A stretch of DNA of 64,000 nt, taken from Crassaminicella profunda (GTDB lineage Bacteria > Bacillota > Clostridia > Peptostreptococcales > Thermotaleaceae). Below the pieces are notes generated by a model. The model saw only the letters and a program-made list of their open reading frames with translations, was not told the origin of the DNA and did no database searches. The stretch lies in assembly GCF_019884785.1 (NCBI RefSeq), contig NZ_CP082326.1, positions 3,961,355 to 4,025,354 on the forward strand, given 5' to 3'. The position numbers and the translations under genes were made by a program. Numbering within the stretch: position 1 is the first letter of the stretch; each line of letters opens with the position of its first letter. Below are positions 60,665-64,000 of this stretch, piece by piece.

Positions 60665-63600
60665 TTATTTTAAATATTCATCAAGAGTCTTATATGTTAT
60701 TTCTTCTTTATTTTTCTCTATATCAATAGCTACTTTAAAAATTCTTGCTGTATCAATGCTCGTAAATATAGGAAGTCTATGTTCACTCATTTTTCTTCTG
60801 ATTCTAAATCCTAAGCTATATTTATTATTTCCTCTTGTAGGGGTATTGATCATCATGTTGATGGTTCCATCTGCAATGCGTTTGTCTACCTCAAACAATG
60901 GAATTGTTTCACAAGAAACATCATGTTTCTTTAAGAAATTGGCTGTTCCTACAGAACCATATAGCTTAAATCCTAGTTTTTCATAATCTTTTATAACTTT
61001 CAATCCTTCTTCTTTATCTACAGCCTTCAGACTCACATAAATAGCTCCTTTTGTAGGAATTTTAATTCCAGAAGCTTTGAATCCTTTGTAGATGGCTTTA
61101 TTTAAATCCATATCTATTCCTAATACTTCCCCAGTAGATTTCATCTCAGGTCCTAAGGACATGTCTACATCAGCAAGCTTTTCTCCTGAGAAAACTGGAA
61201 CCTTTACAGCATGCAACTTTTTATTTTCCATGAGTCCTGTTCCATAAGCTGTATCTTTTAGTTTATTTCCAAGCATAGCGTCTACTGCTAATTTTACCAT
61301 TGGAACTCCTGTCACTTTACTTAGTATTGGAACAGTTCTTGATGCTCTTGGATTTACCTCTATTACATATACCTCTTTTCCATCAAATACATATTGAATA
61401 TTTACAAGTCCAACTACATTTAATCCTTTTGCAATTTTTCTTGTATAATCTACTAACTTTTGTACTGTCTCTTTATTTAAGGTCATATATGGATATACAG
61501 TGATACTGTCTCCAGAGTGTACTCCAGTTCTTTCAACATGTTCCATGATTCCTGGGATTAAGATATCTTCTCCATCCCCTATAGCATCTACTTCTATCTC
61601 TGTTCCTTTTACATATTTATCAATGAGTACAGGGTACTTCTTAGATAAATTTACTGCCTCTTGTAAATAATTTTCAAGTCCTGCTTGATCATATACCACC
61701 TGCATGGCACGGCCACCTATTACATAAGACGGTCTAACAACTACTGGATATCCTAATTTTCCTACAGTTTCTAATGCCTCTTCTATACTTGTAACAGCTC
61801 TTCCCGTAGGACTTGGGATATTTAGTTCTTCTAAGAAACTTCTAAACTTATCTCGATCTTCTGCCATATCCATTGATTGGTAAGAAGTCCCTAGTATGTT
61901 TACGCCTCTTTCATAAAGCTTTTCTGCAAGATTTACAGAAGTCTGTCCTCCTAGTTGAAGAATAACTCCTTCTGGTTTTTCGTTATTAATAACATTCATC
62001 ACATCATCTATATATAAGGATTCAAAGTATAGTTTGTCTGCCGTATCAAAGTCTGTACTTACTGTTTCTGGATTGTTATTAATGATGATGGATTCATATC
62101 CTGCTTCTTTAATGGCCCATACTCCATGAACACAACTGTAATCAAATTCTATTCCCTGTCCGATTCGAATAGGTCCTGATCCAAGTACCATTATTTTCTT
62201 CTTATCACTAATAATGTTTTCATCTTCCTCTTCATAGCAAGAATAATAGTAAGGAGTTTGTGCATCAAATTCACCACTGCAGGTATCTACCATCTTAAAA
62301 ATTGGTTTTATATCCTGCTCTTTTCTCATTTCTTCTAAATCATTAGCCTGTATTCCTTTTAAATCACTGATTTCTTTGTCTGTAAAACCCATTGCTTTTG
62401 CTTCATATAGTAATTTTTCATCCATATTTTCTTCTTTGATTCTTGTTTCCATCTTAATAATATTTACTAAGCCATTTAAAAACCATGGATCAATCTTTGT
62501 TCTATCATGAAGCATGTCTACTGTTATTCCTCTTCTTAAAGCTTCTGCAAGGGCGAAGATTCTTTCATCATCACATAAATCAATTTTTCTAAACAATTCC
62601 TCTTGTGTCATTTCCATCATGGAAAACATTCTAAGTCCTGTAAACTTTCCTTCTAAGGAAGTTAAAGATTTAAGGAGTGCACTTTCAAAGCTTCTGCTGA
62701 TTGCCATTACTTCTCCTGTTGCTTTCATTTGAGTTCCAAGGGTTCTAGATGCCTTGCTAAATTTATCAAAAGGCCATTTGGGGAATTTTACTACGATATA
62801 GTCAAGGGCTGGCTCAAAGCATGCACTTGAATTTTTTGTTACATAATTTTTCAATTCATCTAAGCTAAATCCTATACCGATTTTAGCACCAATCTTTGCG
62901 ATAGGGTATCCTGCTGCCTTTGAAGCTAAAGCACTCGAACGACTCACCCTTGGATTTACTTCTATAACAATATAGTTATTACTTTTTGGGTCTAATGCAA
63001 ACTGAATATTACATCCACCTTCAATTTTTAAACTTCTAATAATCTTAATAGATGCTTGTCTTAACATCTGATATTCCTTATCTCTTAAGGTTTGTGAAGG
63101 GGCAACAACGATACTATCTCCTGTGTGAACCCCTACTGGATCCATATTTTCCATATTACAGATAATAATACAGTTATCCTTTTTATCCCTTATCACTTCA
63201 TATTCGATTTCCTTCCATCCTGCAACACTTTGCTCTAGAAGAATTTGTCCGATAGGGCTATTCTCTATTCCTCTTTGGCATATTTCAATCAACTCATCAT
63301 AGTTGCTTGCAATTCCTCCACCTGTTCCACCTAATGTATATGCTGGTCTAATGATTACTGGATACCCATACTTTTCAACAAAATCTTCACATTCTTTTAT
63401 TTTTGTTGCAATAATACTCATAGGGATGGGTTCATCGATTTCTAGCATAAGTTCTTTGAAAGCTTCTCTATCCTCTGCTTTTTTGATGGTTTCACTATCC
63501 GTACCTAATAATCTTACCCCGTATTTATCTAATATTCCCTCTTCTTTTAGCTGCATAGATAAATTAAGTCCTGTTTGTCCTCCAAAGCCTGCTAAAATGC

Positions 63601-63853
63601 CATCTGGTTTTTCTTGACTGATAATTTTTTCTAAACTTTCTACATTCAATGGTTCTATATATACTCTATCTGCTACATTTGTATCTGTCATGATTGTAGC
63701 AGGGTTACTATTTACAAGGATTGTTTCAATTCCTTCTTCTTTTATTGCTTTACAAGCCTGTGTTCCTGAATAATCGAACTCTGCTGCCTGACCAATGATG
63801 ATAGGGCCTGAACCAATAATCATCACCTTTTTTAAGCTTTTATCTATTGGCAT
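60665..63853 (-). CDS. carB: Carbamoyl-phosphate synthase large chain
   Basis: A 1062-residue protein of normal length. Two ATP-grasp halves are visible: [22 protein letters not shown] near the start and its repeat [23 protein letters not shown] from about 550 (parts: [20 protein letters not shown]). Conserved motifs include [28 protein letters not shown] and [15 protein letters not shown]. The C-terminal MGS-like domain contains [10 protein letters not shown] and [16 protein letters not shown]. It makes carbamoyl phosphate for pyrimidine and arginine synthesis from ammonia delivered by CarA. Its start overlaps carA by 10 bases; AAAGGAGG in carA is its ribosome site. Confidence 0.98.
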   Translation of the reverse strand: MPIDKSLKKVMIIGSGPIIIGQAAEFDYSGTQACKAIKEEGIETILVNSNPATIMTDTNVADRVYIEPLNVESLEKIISQEKPDGILAGFGGQTGLNLSMQLKEEGILDKYGVRLLGTDSETIKKAEDREAFKELMLEIDEPIPMSIIATKIKECEDFVEKYGYPVIIRPAYTLGGTGGGIASNYDELIEICQRGIENSPIGQILLEQSVAGWKEIEYEVIRDKKDNCIIICNMENMDPVGVHTGDSIVVAPSQTLRDKEYQMLRQASIKIIRSLKIEGGCNIQFALDPKSNNYIVIEVNPRVSRSSALASKAAGYPIAKIGAKIGIGFSLDELKNYVTKNSSACFEPALDYIVVKFPKWPFDKFSKASRTLGTQMKATGEVMAISRSFESALLKSLTSLEGKFTGLRMFSMMEMTQEELFRKIDLCDDERIFALAEALRRGITVDMLHDRTKIDPWFLNGLVNIIKMETRIKEENMDEKLLYEAKAMGFTDKEISDLKGIQANDLEEMRKEQDIKPIFKMVDTCSGEFDAQTPYYYSCYEEEDENIISDKKKIMVLGSGPIRIGQGIEFDYSCVHGVWAIKEAGYESIIINNNPETVSTDFDTADKLYFESLYIDDVMNVINNEKPEGVILQLGGQTSVNLAEKLYERGVNILGTSYQSMDMAEDRDKFRSFLEELNIPSPTGRAVTSIEEALETVGKLGYPVVVRPSYVIGGRAMQVVYDQAGLENYLQEAVNLSKKYPVLIDKYVKGTEIEVDAIGDGEDILIPGIMEHVERTGVHSGDSITVYPYMTLNKETVQKLVDYTRKIAKGLNVVGLVNIQYVFDGKEVYVIEVNPRASRTVPILSKVTGVPMVKLAVDAMLGNKLKDTAYGTGLMENKKLHAVKVPVFSGEKLADVDMSLGPEMKSTGEVLGIDMDLNKAIYKGFKASGIKIPTKGAIYVSLKAVDKEEGLKVIKDYEKLGFKLYGSVGTANFLKKHDVSCETIPLFEVDKRIADGTINMMINTPTRGNNKYSLGFRIRRKMSEHRLPIFTSIDTARIFKVAIDIEKNKEEITYKTLDEYLK

Positions 63854-64000
63854 TTTGCATCCTCCTTTAACTGATCGATAAATTTATCAAATAGGTAAGT
63901 AGAATCTGTCGGTCCTGGTGCTCCTTCTGGGTGGAATTGTACAGAGAATACAGGAAGCTCCTTGTGCTTCATTCCTTCTACCGTATCATCATTTAGATTA
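63844..64000 (-). CDS. carA: Carbamoyl-phosphate synthase small chain, C-terminal part
   Basis: Only the last 51 codons are in the window: [20 protein letters not shown] and the ending [12 protein letters not shown] with a TAG stop. QFHPE holds the catalytic His and Glu of the glutamine amidotransferase. It splits glutamine and passes ammonia to CarB. Confidence 0.93.
   Translation of the reverse strand, partial: NLNDDTVEGMKHKELPVFSVQFHPEGAPGPTDSTYLFDKFIDQLKEDAKCQ

Noticed and set aside
1-64000. CRISPR arrays, insertion sequences with terminal repeats, rRNA genes
   Set aside because: No regularly spaced repeats, no intact transposase and no rRNA-like sequence were seen on reading both strands. 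Small or very degenerate ones could have been missed by eye.

Overview
The window is low-GC DNA with AGGAGG-type ribosome sites, frequent TTG/GTG starts, a sigma-54 regulon, a SigI/RsgI pair, a serine T-box and a UGA-encoded selenoprotein. This points to an anaerobic, spore-forming type of Clostridia (Bacillota). The species cannot be named from the sequence. Almost every gene lies on the minus strand; plus-strand exceptions are a HutD-like gene, one sigma-54 regulator, a DUF2642 gene, a tiny membrane toxin and an M24 peptidase.

Layout. 1-5.3 kb: a sugar ABC importer (lipoprotein, double ATPase, permease) followed by a DUF4091/GH123-like hydrolase. 5.6-12.1 kb: HutD-like protein, MFS exporter, a two-component system and a lone RelA/SpoT-domain protein. 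12.2-21.2 kb: a catabolic island with a BCCT transporter, an enolase-superfamily enzyme and a split UxaA-type dehydratase, controlled by two paralogous PAS-AAA+-Fis sigma-54 activators. Two good -24/-12 promoters and a shared dyad can be read directly. An EamA transporter and a PucR-type regulator follow. 22.6-33.5 kb: envelope-signalling genes (rsgI-sigI with a secreted 'stalk' protein, DUF1835 protein, a second two-component system, a lipoprotein, an ECF sigma/DUF4179 pair). 33.6-46.8 kb: DUF362 protein, DUF2642 protein, DUF1576 membrane protein, YfcC carrier, a large AAA+/RyR-domain protein, CGGC protein, a second ECF sigma/regulator pair, C45 acyltransferase-like hydrolase and an AraC/GyrI-like regulator.

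46.8-53.9 kb is a tandem array of integrated elements at the 3' end of tRNA-Arg(CCT). Three copies of the tRNA 3' half plus its terminator are present, each next to GACGACG-type repeats resembling integrase arm sites. The inner element (about 1.4 kb) is decayed: integrase fragment, Rpn-nuclease tail, and an apparently intact type I holin-like toxin. The outer element (about 5 kb) carries an RloA/RloB (AbiL-like) pair, a 71-aa protein and a 600-aa membrane/helical-repeat protein, with no integrase. Next to the tRNA is a short gene with an in-frame TGA and a bacterial SECIS hairpin, matching the CC/Se-motif selenoproteins.

54.2-64 kb is housekeeping: D,D-carboxypeptidase, M1 metallopeptidase, serA behind a serine T-box, an M24 aminopeptidase and carAB (carA truncated by the window end).

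The most notable items are the selenoprotein, the tRNA-Arg element array with its defence cargo, the AAA+/RyR protein and the paired sigma-54 catabolic regulon. All family assignments come from reading translated sequence by eye. No database search was run.
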